Source of the DNA: Acidimicrobiales bacterium
GTDB taxonomy: Bacteria > Actinomycetota > Acidimicrobiia > Acidimicrobiales > CADCSY01
Reading direction: 5' to 3'
Length of the DNA stretch: 64,000 nt
Assembly: GCA_030446545.1 (NCBI GenBank)
Contig: JAUJNB010000002.1
Coordinates: 62,001-126,000, forward strand
The notes under the pieces are model-generated. The model worked only from the letters and a program-made list of their open reading frames with translations, searched no databases and was not told the DNA's origin. The position numbers were made by a program, and so were the translations under genes. Below, in pieces: positions 37,404 to 46,936 of this stretch (its first letter is position 1; the number at the start of each line of letters is the position of its first letter).

Positions 37404-37919
37404 ATGCGAATTTTGATCGCTGGGGTGGGGAACATCTTGCGGGCTGACGATGCCTTTGGCGTGGAGGTGGCCCGGCGGTTGGAGGGTATGGAGCTGCCTG
37501 CGGGGGTGAAGGTGGTGGAGACGGGGATCGCCGGGATCGCCCTGCTCACCGAGATCCAGGAGGGGTGGGATGCGTTGGTCGTGGTCGATGCCGTCGACCA
37601 TCAACGACCGCATGGCACCGTCATGCTCATCGAGCCCGAGATCGTCGACGTGCACGAGCTGACCTTCGCCCAGAAAGGTGACCTGTTGGCCGACATGCAC
37701 CTGGCCACTCCCGACCGGGTGCTCATGCTGGCCAAGGCCCTCAACGTGCTTCCTCCCGAAGTGCTGATGGTGGGATGTCAGATCCTCGACCCGGACGCAG
37801 TGGGCGAGCAGATGACGGCGCCGGTGGCCGCCGCCGTCGACGTGGCCGTCGCCGAGGTGCTGCGTTACGTGAGCGACCTCGTTGGCCCCTCCGGGCCGGT
37901 CGACGTACAGTCCGCCTGA
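37404..37919 (+). CDS. [NiFe] hydrogenase maturation endopeptidase (HyaD/HycI family)
   Basis: A 171-residue M52 protease: 'RILIAGVGNILRADDAFGVE' contains the canonical GxGN and first Asp; 'VVVVDAVDHQRPHGTVMLI' supplies the second acidic residue and 'TFAQKGDLLADMHLATPDRV' a histidine region. It senses Ni in the large subunit and removes its C-terminal peptide. The ATG at 37404 is preceded by the 199-base gap. The TPR gene follows after 3 bases. Confidence 0.92.
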   Translation: MRILIAGVGNILRADDAFGVEVARRLEGMELPAGVKVVETGIAGIALLTEIQEGWDALVVVDAVDHQRPHGTVMLIEPEIVDVHELTFAQKGDLLADMHLATPDRVLMLAKALNVLPPEVLMVGCQILDPDAVGEQMTAPVAAAVDVAVAEVLRYVSDLVGPSGPVDVQSA

Positions 37920-37922
37920 CCC

Positions 37923-39284
37923 ATGGCCACCCCAGCCGAGAACCCTCAGACCGGCGCCGGGCTCGACCGCCAGCGGGTGATCACCGACCTGGCCGCCCAG
38001 CTGGCCCGCACCCCCCGGGCCACTCGTCCCCACGAGCACGGCGCCCTGGCCTATCGCCTGGGCCTGGCCTACGCCGAGGCGCCGGGCGGCAGCCCGGAAG
38101 CGGGCATGCGCAAGGCGTTGACCTACTTCGACGCCGCCGCCGCCCTGTTCGATCCTCGTTTCGATCCCATCGAGCACGCCCGGGTGCTCAACGGGGCGGG
38201 CGCGGCCCGGCGGGCGCTGGGGGAGCGGGAGCGGGCCGTCGAGCTCTTCGAGCGGGCCGCCGGCCTGCTCGAAGGCCAGGGCCGCGACGACGAGCGGGCC
38301 GGGGTACTCAACAACTTGGGCCTGGCCCGCAGCGAGCTCGGTCGCCTGGGGGAGGCGGTGGTGGCCTGCGACGAGGCGGCCCAGCTGTTCGACACCGACT
38401 CGGCCGAAGGTCGGCGGGGGCGCATCGCCGCCCTGCACACCAGGGGTTCGGCCCGGGCCGCCCTCGGCACCGACGAGAGCCTGGAGGCAGCCCTGGCCGA
38501 CTTCCGTCAGGCCGCCGACGAGCTCGATCCCGAAGAGGCGCCTTACCACCACGGCCTGGTGCAGCACAGCCTCGGGGTGACCTACAGCGGCCTGGCCACG
38601 CGCCGACCCGAGGAGCGGTCGCGCCTGTTGCAGGAGGCCATCGCCGCCTTCGAGGAGTCGCTGACGGTGTTCACCCGCCAGGCCTTCCCCTTCCAACATG
38701 CCCTGGTCAAGCACAACCTGGGTCTGGCCTGGTCGGGTCGGGGCGGTCTGACCCATCAGCGTCGGGCTCTGGCGTCCTTCGAGGACGCGGTGTCCATGTT
38801 CGACCCCCGCATGCACGCCGACGCCTGGCGCCAGTCCTATGCCAGCCTGGAGCGCACCGAGAAGGAGCTGGAGTCCCTGGCAGCGGGCATGACCCGGACC
38901 GAGCACTTCGTCGCCCTGCTGACCGCCGTCGGTGCCGAGGAGCGGCATGGCCTCCTGCAGGGCCGCCTCACCGCGCTGCTCGCCCTGCCTGCGAACCGGC
39001 GGAGATCGAGCCTGACCGAGTTGGCGGTGGCCTCGGCCAAGCTGGAGTTCGAGGAGGCTCGCGTCGTCATGGAGGCCGAGATGGAGATCCTCATCGAGTT
39101 GCCCACCGAGTTGCTCGAACCGGGGTTGCGGGCCCGCTTCGACGCCAACCGGCGCCTCGAGAGCGAGGAGGCCCGTTTCTCGGCCGATCGAGCCCTCGAC
39201 CAGGCGATCGGCGATGCGTTGCAGGGCCCGCAGCGCATCTCGGTACGTGACTACTTCTACTCGCTGGGCTGGGAACGGCCGTGA
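37923..39284 (+). CDS. Tetratricopeptide-repeat protein of the hydrogenase operon
   Basis: A 453-residue soluble helical protein. Several degenerate TPR units are visible between about 40 and 310, for example 'ARVLNGAGAARRALGERERA', 'AGVLNNLGLARSELGRLGEA', 'HGLVQHSLGVTYSGLATRRP' and 'HALVKHNLGLAWSGRGGLT'. It is probably a protein-protein scaffold. Genes of this type accompany group 1h hydrogenases and may organise the multi-subunit assembly. No enzymatic motif is seen. Confidence 0.82.
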   Translation: MATPAENPQTGAGLDRQRVITDLAAQLARTPRATRPHEHGALAYRLGLAYAEAPGGSPEAGMRKALTYFDAAAALFDPRFDPIEHARVLNGAGAARRALGERERAVELFERAAGLLEGQGRDDERAGVLNNLGLARSELGRLGEAVVACDEAAQLFDTDSAEGRRGRIAALHTRGSARAALGTDESLEAALADFRQAADELDPEEAPYHHGLVQHSLGVTYSGLATRRPEERSRLLQEAIAAFEESLTVFTRQAFPFQHALVKHNLGLAWSGRGGLTHQRRALASFEDAVSMFDPRMHADAWRQSYASLERTEKELESLAAGMTRTEHFVALLTAVGAEERHGLLQGRLTALLALPANRRRSSLTELAVASAKLEFEEARVVMEAEMEILIELPTELLEPGLRARFDANRRLESEEARFSADRALDQAIGDALQGPQRISVRDYFYSLGWERP

Positions 39285-39727
39285 GCGACCCAACGGCGCC
39301 GCCGCCCCAGGACGTGGCCAAGGCCTTTGTGGATGCCGTGGCTTGGGGGGAGCACCACACCGTCTGGGAGCTCCTGTCGAGCGAGGGTCGCACGGTGGTG
39401 TTGCGCCTGGGGGCCACGCGGGGGATGGACCAGGCCCTGGCGGCCCGCCTGCGGGACGGCACCGCGGCCACGGCCGAGCGCGAGGAGTTCCTCACCGACC
39501 TGGTCAGCGGCCTGCGGGCCGACCTGGCCGGCAACGATCTCGACACGCTCGAGGCCGAACTGCAGGACGATCCCGGGGGCAACGCTTCGGGCAGCGCCCG
39601 GGTGATCCTGGTGTCGCCGTTGCCCGAGGTCCTGGCCCTCCCCGGGCTGCCCTTCGCCTCGGTGGAGTTGACCGAGGAGTCCGACGGATGGCGGATCGAC
39701 CGTCTGATCCCCCGCACGAGCAAATGA
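39281..39727 (+). CDS. Uncharacterised small hydrogenase-operon protein
   Basis: A 148-residue soluble acidic protein starting at a GTG that overlaps the TPR gene stop (GTGA). The layout resembles an NTF2/lumazine-binding-type cone ('VAKAFVDAVAWGEHHTVWEL' at the start and 'ASVELTEESDGWRIDRLIP' at the end), but the middle is not diagnostic. No catalytic residues can be named. It overlaps the biotin-ligase-like gene by ATGA. Confidence 0.7.
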   Translation: MSDPTAPPPQDVAKAFVDAVAWGEHHTVWELLSSEGRTVVLRLGATRGMDQALAARLRDGTAATAEREEFLTDLVSGLRADLAGNDLDTLEAELQDDPGGNASGSARVILVSPLPEVLALPGLPFASVELTEESDGWRIDRLIPRTSK

Positions 39728-40473
39728 GTGGCATCGGTGGCGGGCCCCCGGAGACCGTCGAGCGCTACGGGCGCCCGATACGCCACTTCCCGGTGGCCGT
39801 GTCGGCCGGGGCCATGGCCGGCGCCTGGGCCCGCCAGGAGGGTGCCCCCGCCGGGGCCGCCGTGGTCGTCGACCAGGAGATCAGCGCCCTCGGCCGCATC
39901 GGGCGGACGTGGGACACCCCGGCGGCGTCGACGCTCACGCTGGCCATGGTGTTGCGCCCGTCGGTGGCCCCCGAGCAGGCCGACGTGTCGTGGCTGGTGG
40001 CGGGCCTGGGGCTGCTCCGGGGCATCGAGGCCCTGGTCAGCGACCGGGAGTTGGCCACCTGGTGGCCCGACGACGTGGTCGAGGTGGCCAGCCGGGAGGT
40101 GGTGGCCACCACCAAGGTGGACATCCAGCTCGGACCGGGCGAGGTGCGGGCGGCCGTGGCCACCATGCGGGTCGACCTGGCTCGCCTCGGGCTGGAGGAG
40201 CCGCAGGCGCGGGAATCACTGCTCGAAGCCTTGGTCAACGCGGTCGACGACGTGGCCCACACCCTGGCCGACGGACCGGAGGCGGCGGCGGCGGCCTACG
40301 AGCGGCGTTGCTTCCTGGTCGACCGGCGGGTGAAGTTGCGCCTGATGCCCAAAGGTGAGACCCGCGGGACGGTGCGGGCCTTCGACCGCGGCGGACGCCT
40401 GGAGCTGGCCTCGGCGACAGGAATGATCGAGCGCATCACGGTGGACATGTTGCGCTCGCTCGAGGCGGTGTGA
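39724..40473 (+). CDS. Biotin/lipoate-ligase-fold protein with altered catalytic motifs
   Basis: A 249-residue protein whose first 200 residues align by eye with BirA-type ligases: 'WARQEGAPAGAAVVVDQEIS' then 'GRIGRTWDTPAASTLTLAMV', 'LVAGLGLLRGIEAL' and 'WWPDDVVEVASREVV'. The family's GRGRxGR loop has become ALGRIGR and the KWPND(V) motif has become WWPDD, losing the usual Lys, so classical biotinyl-AMP chemistry is doubtful. A C-terminal SH3-like part is present ('GTVRAFDRGGRLELAS'). It probably has a structural or ligand-binding role in hydrogenase assembly. Confidence 0.7.
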   Translation: MSGIGGGPPETVERYGRPIRHFPVAVSAGAMAGAWARQEGAPAGAAVVVDQEISALGRIGRTWDTPAASTLTLAMVLRPSVAPEQADVSWLVAGLGLLRGIEALVSDRELATWWPDDVVEVASREVVATTKVDIQLGPGEVRAAVATMRVDLARLGLEEPQARESLLEALVNAVDDVAHTLADGPEAAAAAYERRCFLVDRRVKLRLMPKGETRGTVRAFDRGGRLELASATGMIERITVDMLRSLEAV

Positions 40474-40898
40474 GCATGGACGAAGGCTTCGCCTCGCCCT
40501 TCGCCCAGCCCACCGGGCCCGCCGTGGACGATGGCGCCGTCCTGACCAGCTTCGCCCGCGACCAGGCTGCCGGGCACTCCACCCGCTTCCACGTCGAGCG
40601 ACCGACCCTCCTGGTGGGACGGAACGTGGCCGCGGCGGTGCGCATCGGTCCCCGGACCGTGTTGGTGCGGGCCGACCTGCCCGACCCTCTGGCGGGGGCC
40701 AAGGCGGAGGTGGAGGAGGCGTTGGCCGGCGAAGGCCTGACCTGCTTCGACGAGGACACCCTGTTGGCCACCCCTGTCGCTCTCCAGCTCTTCGGCCTCC
40801 GCCTGTCGAGCTGGGATCTCTGGGGCGACGACATCGACGTCGCCTTCGCCGTGCTGCGCTCCGGGTGTGTGGCCGACCAGGCCGGTCCCTTCGGGTAA
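40470..40898 (+). CDS. Uncharacterised last gene of the hydrogenase operon
   Basis: A 142-residue soluble protein from a GTG overlapping the preceding stop (GTGA). It contains 'VGRNVAAAVRIGPRTVLVRA' and 'LAGEGLTCFDEDTLLATPV', of no recognised family. Two Cys residues are far apart. Strict coupling to the operon is the main clue. It ends 541 bases before the convergent metalloprotease. Confidence 0.68.
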   Translation: MSMDEGFASPFAQPTGPAVDDGAVLTSFARDQAAGHSTRFHVERPTLLVGRNVAAAVRIGPRTVLVRADLPDPLAGAKAEVEEALAGEGLTCFDEDTLLATPVALQLFGLRLSSWDLWGDDIDVAFAVLRSGCVADQAGPFG

Positions 40899-41440
40899 CC
40901 CGTCCACGGGCGTCCAACTCGGCGGCCACCGACCCCGAGTGACGTAGCTGCGACGAAACAGCTCGGCTCCGTCGACCAGGTCGTGGGCGCGGTCTCGCTC
41001 GATGTTGCCGAGTGCCTGGTGCTGAGAGATCGAAATGGCGTACCACCAAGGGGCCAACGGGTCGCCTCCCGGGGGCTGCGGTCCTCCCAGCCGGCTGCGC
41101 CACCCGAGGAGCACCCGGTGGAGCCCCCGGCGACGTAGAGGGTGGTGTGACGGACGGCTGCATGGCCGAGCCGGAGAAACAGAGGCGCGGAAGCGCGCCG
41201 CAGCTCTAGACGACGCGAGCGGCTCGTTCGAAGCTCACGAGCCGGCGCATCACCGCGACGCTCTCCACCCCCGCAGCGAGATCCTGGAGGCCCAGGCTCA
41301 CCAGTTCGGCGCCAGGGAGGTCGGGCCGGACATCCACATGCAGTCCACGCGAACGAGGTCGGCGAGCACCCGGCCAGGAGTGGTGGTCAAAGTCGGAGTT
41401 CTTCCTCGCCGGCGTTCCGGCGTGTGATCACCACCTGTCC
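40899..41440. other. 541-base convergent intergenic region
   Basis: No convincing gene. Frames on both strands stay open by G+C bias, and a minus-strand stretch around 40915-41040 (ISQHQALGNIERDRAHDLVD) looks somewhat protein-like, so an old gene remnant is possible. A GGCGCG-GAAG-CGCGCC hairpin at 41184-41199 could stop transcription from either side. Confidence 0.45.
41184..41199. terminator. GC hairpin between convergent operons
   Basis: Six perfect pairs, GGCGCG/CGCGCC, with a GAAG tetraloop and AGAG/CTCT partly extending the base. Being symmetrical, it could act on both strands. There is no T-tract. Confidence 0.4.
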
Positions 41441-42283
41441 CTACTGCGGTGGCTGGGCCACGAGCAGTTCGCGGACCGCAGCCCGCCCCTCCGCCACCGA
41501 CAGCTGCACCAGCTCCGGGAGGGACCGATCGAGCTGGCGCACCAGTTGGTCGGCCACGTAGTAGCCCACCCGCCAGTGGCGCTCGACGAGGCCGGCACCG
41601 AACCAGGTCTCCACTGCGGCGGGGTCGTCGAGGTCGGCGGCAAAGCGGACCAGGAGGTCGTCGCGGTGCTCCTCGCACCACGGCAGCCAGTCGGCGAAGC
41701 CTCCGTGGCCGTACCAGAAGTACTCCTCCTCGGGTCGACCGGGCACCACGGCGCGGGTGGCGGCGATGGCGGTTCCCTCGTAGAAGGCCATCCAGGCCAG
41801 GTCGTCCTCGGGGGGAGCCACCCCGAGGGCGATCTCGTGCCAGGCGTGGGTGTCCTCGTGGGCAACGAGGAGACGCATGCCCTGCTCCTCGTGGAACCAC
41901 TCGAGGCAGTGGAACAGGGTGACCTCACCCTCCAGGCGCCCGACGTCGGCATCGGTGGAGAACGAGCCCACCAGCAGGACGTGGCGCGGCGCCGGGGTGG
42001 CGGCCACACCCAGGGCCGCCTGCACGGCGGGCTCCACCTCCTCGATGAGGCGATGCTCGGCGGCCACTGCCTCGCGGACCCGGGTCCGGACGGTGGAGAG
42101 GTCGCGCACCACGCTGGCCCGGCCCTCGGTCGTCCCGTGGCCGTCGTAGTAGGCGGCGAAGACCTCGGGGTGGGCACCCTCGTAGTGTTCGACCCAGAGT
42201 TGCTCGCGCATCGCCGGGCTCTCCAGGAAGGCGGTTTTGGCGAACGCCTCGAACGCCGCCGTGGTGTCGAGGATGTCAGCCAT
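41441..42283 (-). CDS. Predicted Zn-dependent metalloprotease-like protein (HExxH; DUF2268-like)
   Basis: A 280-residue cytoplasmic protein started at the ATG at 42283 (MADILDTTAAFEAFAK). The centre has 'LLVAHEDTHAWHEIALG', an HExxH zinc motif, with acidic residues about 30 further on ('WMAFYEGTAIAATRAVV') that could supply the third ligand, as in DUF2268-type predicted proteases. No signal peptide is visible. It has its own transcription unit, divergent from the Kelch protein. Substrate unknown. Confidence 0.72.
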   Translation of the reverse strand: MADILDTTAAFEAFAKTAFLESPAMREQLWVEHYEGAHPEVFAAYYDGHGTTEGRASVVRDLSTVRTRVREAVAAEHRLIEEVEPAVQAALGVAATPAPRHVLLVGSFSTDADVGRLEGEVTLFHCLEWFHEEQGMRLLVAHEDTHAWHEIALGVAPPEDDLAWMAFYEGTAIAATRAVVPGRPEEEYFWYGHGGFADWLPWCEEHRDDLLVRFAADLDDPAAVETWFGAGLVERHWRVGYYVADQLVRQLDRSLPELVQLSVAEGRAAVRELLVAQPPQ

Positions 42284-42510
42284 GCACGATGGTGGACCGC
42301 CCTGGGATGCACTGCAAGGCGGGGCCCCCGAGCTGACACCCGAGGTCGGTCCTCGGGCGCCTCGATGTCCATTTCCAATACCGAAGTCCACCCCGGGAAG
42401 GGTGCAGGTGGGCGGGCTGCGGATATGTCCAAACCGCTAGGATGGGAGGCCATGTGCTTGGGCAGGGGGGTGGACAGCACAGGCTCGGACATCAGGAACG
42501 CCCCCCGGGG

Positions 42511-43899
42511 ATGGTGACCCAGACCCTCAAGTGTGAGCGGCACGGCGAGACCACCCGGCTCACGTGTGTCGATTGCGGGCGGGCCATCTGTCCCAAGTGC
42601 ATGACCCGCACCGAGGTGGGCCTGAAGTGCGAGGAATGCGCCCGTCCCGTCGCCACTCCCGACGTCGTTCCCAGGGGTCGTGGCTCTCGCCTCCCGTTGG
42701 TCGCCGGGGTGGTCGGGCTCGCCCTCGTGGCCCTGGTGGCGTTGTTGATCCTGCGTCCGTTGAACCCTTCCGAGGCGCCGGTCGAGGCGCTGCCTCCGGT
42801 CGGCACCTGGACCGAGGCCCCCGGCCTGACCGCCATCCGGGGTACCGCCACCGCAGTGGTGCTCGACGACGGGCGGGCCCTGACGGCCGGAGGCGGGGTG
42901 GGCGCCATCGCCTTGCAGGCCACCGAGACCTTCGACGCCACGTCCGGCTCCTGGCAGCCCAGGGCGCCCCTGGCCGAGGCCCGCCGGGGCCACCAGGCCG
43001 TCGTCCTCGCCGACGGCCGGGTGCTGGTGGCGGGTGGGCTGGCCAACGGCGTGCCCTTGGCCTCGGTCGAGCTCTACGACCCGGGTGCCGACATCTGGTC
43101 ACCGGTCGCACCCATGTCCATTCCGCGCCTGGGCCACTCCCTCACCCGGCTTGCGGACGGCCGGGTGCTGGCGGCGGGTGGAAGTGCCCTCGAGGCCGAA
43201 GGAGCGGCGGCCGGCGGCCAGACCATCCGCACCGAGGCCTCGGCCGAGATCTTCGATCCCGCCGCCGGCACCTGGACCGCCGGCGGGACGATGGGCACGG
43301 CCCGCTTCGAACACACCGCCACCCTCCTCGGCGACGGCCGCGTGCTGGTGGTGGGCGGCCTCGGGCCCACGGGTGACGGCGCCGAGGGGCCGTTGACGTC
43401 CACCGAGCTCTACGACCCGGCCGCCGACGCCTTCGTGCGGTCGAGCGACCTGGCCGCAGCCCGCACCAACCACGCCGCCGCCCTGCTCAACGACAACGCA
43501 GTGGTCGTCAGCGGCGGCGCCGGGGGTGAGGGTGGCGACGTCTCGCTGGCCTCGGTGGAGGTGTTCGACAGCCGGGCGGCGGCGTGGACCACGGTGGCAT
43601 CCATGGGCACCACCCGCACGGGCCACACGGCCACGGCCCTCGACGACGGCCGGGTCCTGGTCGCCGGAGGGGAGACGGTACGTCGAGGCGAACGGCGGTC
43701 GCTGGCCAGCGGGGAGGTCTTCGACTTCGGCCTCGGCGCCACCGGGGAGTGGCGCTCGGCCGGTGACATGGCCTGTCCCCGAAGCGAACAAGCGGCGGTG
43801 GCCCTGGGTGACGGCAGCGTGCTGGTCATCGCCGGCGACGCGGCCTTCCCGGGCCAGGCGCCGGCACCACGGAGCTGCGTCGATCGGTACCAACCATGA
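42511..43899 (+). CDS. B-box zinc finger, membrane anchor and Kelch-repeat protein
   Basis: A 462-residue protein from the ATG at 42511. Residues 4-48 form a B-box-like zinc finger ('KCERHGETTRLTCVDCG', 'ICPKCMTRTEVGLKCEECA'); 58-80 are one membrane helix; the rest is a Kelch propeller with at least six blades, each with 'DGRVLVAGG'-type turns. The Kelch domain probably lies outside and the finger inside. FtsH follows after 19 bases, so it may be a membrane partner or adaptor for that protease (inference). Confidence 0.85.
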   Translation: MVTQTLKCERHGETTRLTCVDCGRAICPKCMTRTEVGLKCEECARPVATPDVVPRGRGSRLPLVAGVVGLALVALVALLILRPLNPSEAPVEALPPVGTWTEAPGLTAIRGTATAVVLDDGRALTAGGGVGAIALQATETFDATSGSWQPRAPLAEARRGHQAVVLADGRVLVAGGLANGVPLASVELYDPGADIWSPVAPMSIPRLGHSLTRLADGRVLAAGGSALEAEGAAAGGQTIRTEASAEIFDPAAGTWTAGGTMGTARFEHTATLLGDGRVLVVGGLGPTGDGAEGPLTSTELYDPAADAFVRSSDLAAARTNHAAALLNDNAVVVSGGAGGEGGDVSLASVEVFDSRAAAWTTVASMGTTRTGHTATALDDGRVLVAGGETVRRGERRSLASGEVFDFGLGATGEWRSAGDMACPRSEQAAVALGDGSVLVIAGDAAFPGQAPAPRSCVDRYQP

Positions 43900-43918
43900 C
43901 CCAGAGGAGAATCCGAAC

Positions 43919-45829
<1,911 letters not shown>

Positions 45830-46331
45830 CGGCGGAAGCGGCCCGTTCAGCGTTCGGTCCGCAACCAGCCGGGCCACCTCGGGCATGGCCCTCGACGCCC
45901 GCGGGCGTGGACGGTGACCCCGGCGGCGAGCAGCGCCGACCTCGCCGTGCCCACCCGGCCCCGACCAGCCAGCCGGCCCCGACCGGCTCGGTCTCGTCCA
46001 GGGTGGTGGGTCGACCACGGGCGCGCCGGCCAGGGGGGCTCGGAGGGCGGGAGCCCTTCCCCCTCAGCCCACCAGGCGCACCAGCGCCCCGACCGGGAGT
46101 GGCCGGTCGACGTCAGGCGACGCTTCGGTGGAGATCAGCACGAGGTCCCCAGGCGGGGTGCCGACGGGGACGGTCACCGTGACCTCGAGGCGCCCGCCGT
46201 CGTCGACGGTGAACTTGCCTCACGCGGGGCCGTCCCCAGTGCCCAGCCAGCGGAGGGTCCTCGCGTGGGGGAGAGCCTCCGGTTTCCTGAGTCAGGGCGC
46301 GACAGAACCTGACCCCACCCCCCTGGCGGAG
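45830..46331. other. Gap after ftsH containing a gene remnant
   Basis: About 500 bases without an intact gene. The right half holds the degraded surface-protein piece described separately. In the left half no homologous reading frame was recognised. Confidence 0.5.
46064..46293 (-). pseudogene. Remnant of a secreted beta-domain protein
   Basis: On the minus strand the sequence reads 'TLRWLGTGDGPA', a TGA at about 46222, then 'GKFTVDDGGRLEVTVTVPVG' and 'TPPGDLVLISTEASPDVDRP', ending with TGA at 46064. The pattern resembles the domain of the surface protein at 46937 ('VLNWNGVDGPVL', 'GNISATFSVPEGQPGYYVIV'). There is no start, the N-terminal half is missing, and a stop interrupts it, so it is a decayed paralogue. 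Confidence 0.5.
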
Positions 46332-46499
46332 CTACTTGCTCTGCAGCGAGTGGTAGAAGGGGATCCCGCCACCGATCACGGTGATGATCAGCGCAGGGAT
46401 CAGCAGGAAGTTGAGACCCTCGACGACGAACGCAAGGATTCCGAGGATCACCCCCACGGCCACCACGGCCAACGACCCGCCCAGGTTCCTGCTCAGCAT
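46332..46499 (-). CDS. 55-residue membrane protein
   Basis: Begins at the ATG at 46499, preceded by GGAGG with a 6-base gap, and ends at TAG (46332). The product begins MLSRNLGGSLAVVAVGVILG and continues through two hydrophobic helices separated by 'FVVEGLNFLL', ending 'PFYHSLQSK'. The excellent ribosome site and uninterrupted hydrophobic pattern support a real gene. The function is unknown; small two-helix proteins often regulate transporters or proteases, and ftsH is the nearest gene leftward. Confidence 0.75.
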   Translation of the reverse strand: MLSRNLGGSLAVVAVGVILGILAFVVEGLNFLLIPALIITVIGGGIPFYHSLQSK

Positions 46500-46773
46500 G
46501 CGGTGCCTCCGGTTTTCTCAGGGACCCAGCCACACGGGTCCAGCTGCCCGGAATTGTTGTTCGCTTTCCGTCGGGGCGCAACCCTCGAGCCCGTCACTGC
46601 GGTCCGGGCGGTGGAAGGGGGTTCCCCCACATCGCAGGGACCGCTCGGTGGGCCGGCCGTAGTTGGGTGCCCCCGCTCCGTGCCGGCCGTCGCCATCCTT
46701 CCCCGTGGTCACGGTGGCGAGGGGCCACTTCTCTGTCCCTCCGGGCAACAACGCAGCTCAGCGGCCGGAAATA

Positions 46774-46786
46774 CTATGCGCAACGC
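46774..46786. promoter_or_regulatory. Possible operator palindrome ATGCG-CAA-CGCAT
   Basis: Five-base arms ATGCG and CGCAT with a CAA centre, about 53 bases upstream of the -35 box of the surface-protein promoter. It lies in the A+T-richer section and could bind a dimeric activator. Confidence 0.35.
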
Positions 46787-46838
46787 ATACATTCGGGTAG
46801 CAGATAGTTGCGTGTCAAGTGGAGGCGGAGCGCATTCA

Positions 46839-46867
46839 TTGCAAGCGACAGCTAGGCGTGGCATACT
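46839..46867 (+). promoter_or_regulatory. Sigma-70-type promoter for the surface protein gene
   Basis: TTGCAA at 46839-46844, a 17-base spacer, then CATACT at 46862-46867. Matches are 4 of 6 (TTGACA) and 4 of 6 (TATAAT) at ideal spacing. The start of transcription would be near 46874, giving a leader of about 60 bases up to the GAGGAGG ribosome site. Confidence 0.6.
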
Positions 46868-46936
46868 GAACGTCCCAGAGAGCGGGGGGCTCCGTCATTC
46901 AGCTGGCGACGCCTCTCCAACAACGAGGAGGAGTTC

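Larger units (their letters stand above)
46500..46936. other. 437-base divergent intergenic region with A+T-richer promoter section
   Basis: From about 46765 to 46880 the sequence is much less G+C rich than the rest of the window and contains the promoter for the surface protein and an ATGCGCAACGCAT palindrome at 46774-46786. No gene is seen on either strand. Confidence 0.55.

Noticed and set aside
40899-41440. Genes on either strand between the hydrogenase operon and the metalloprotease
   Set aside because: Frames give Arg/Gly/Pro-rich products with no start context. One short protein-like stretch is not enough to call a gene.
46220-46224. In-frame TGA in the surface-protein remnant as a second selenocysteine site
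   Set aside because: The paralogue has Leu, not Cys, at that position, the frame has no start, and the N-terminal half is missing. A nonsense mutation in a dead copy explains it.
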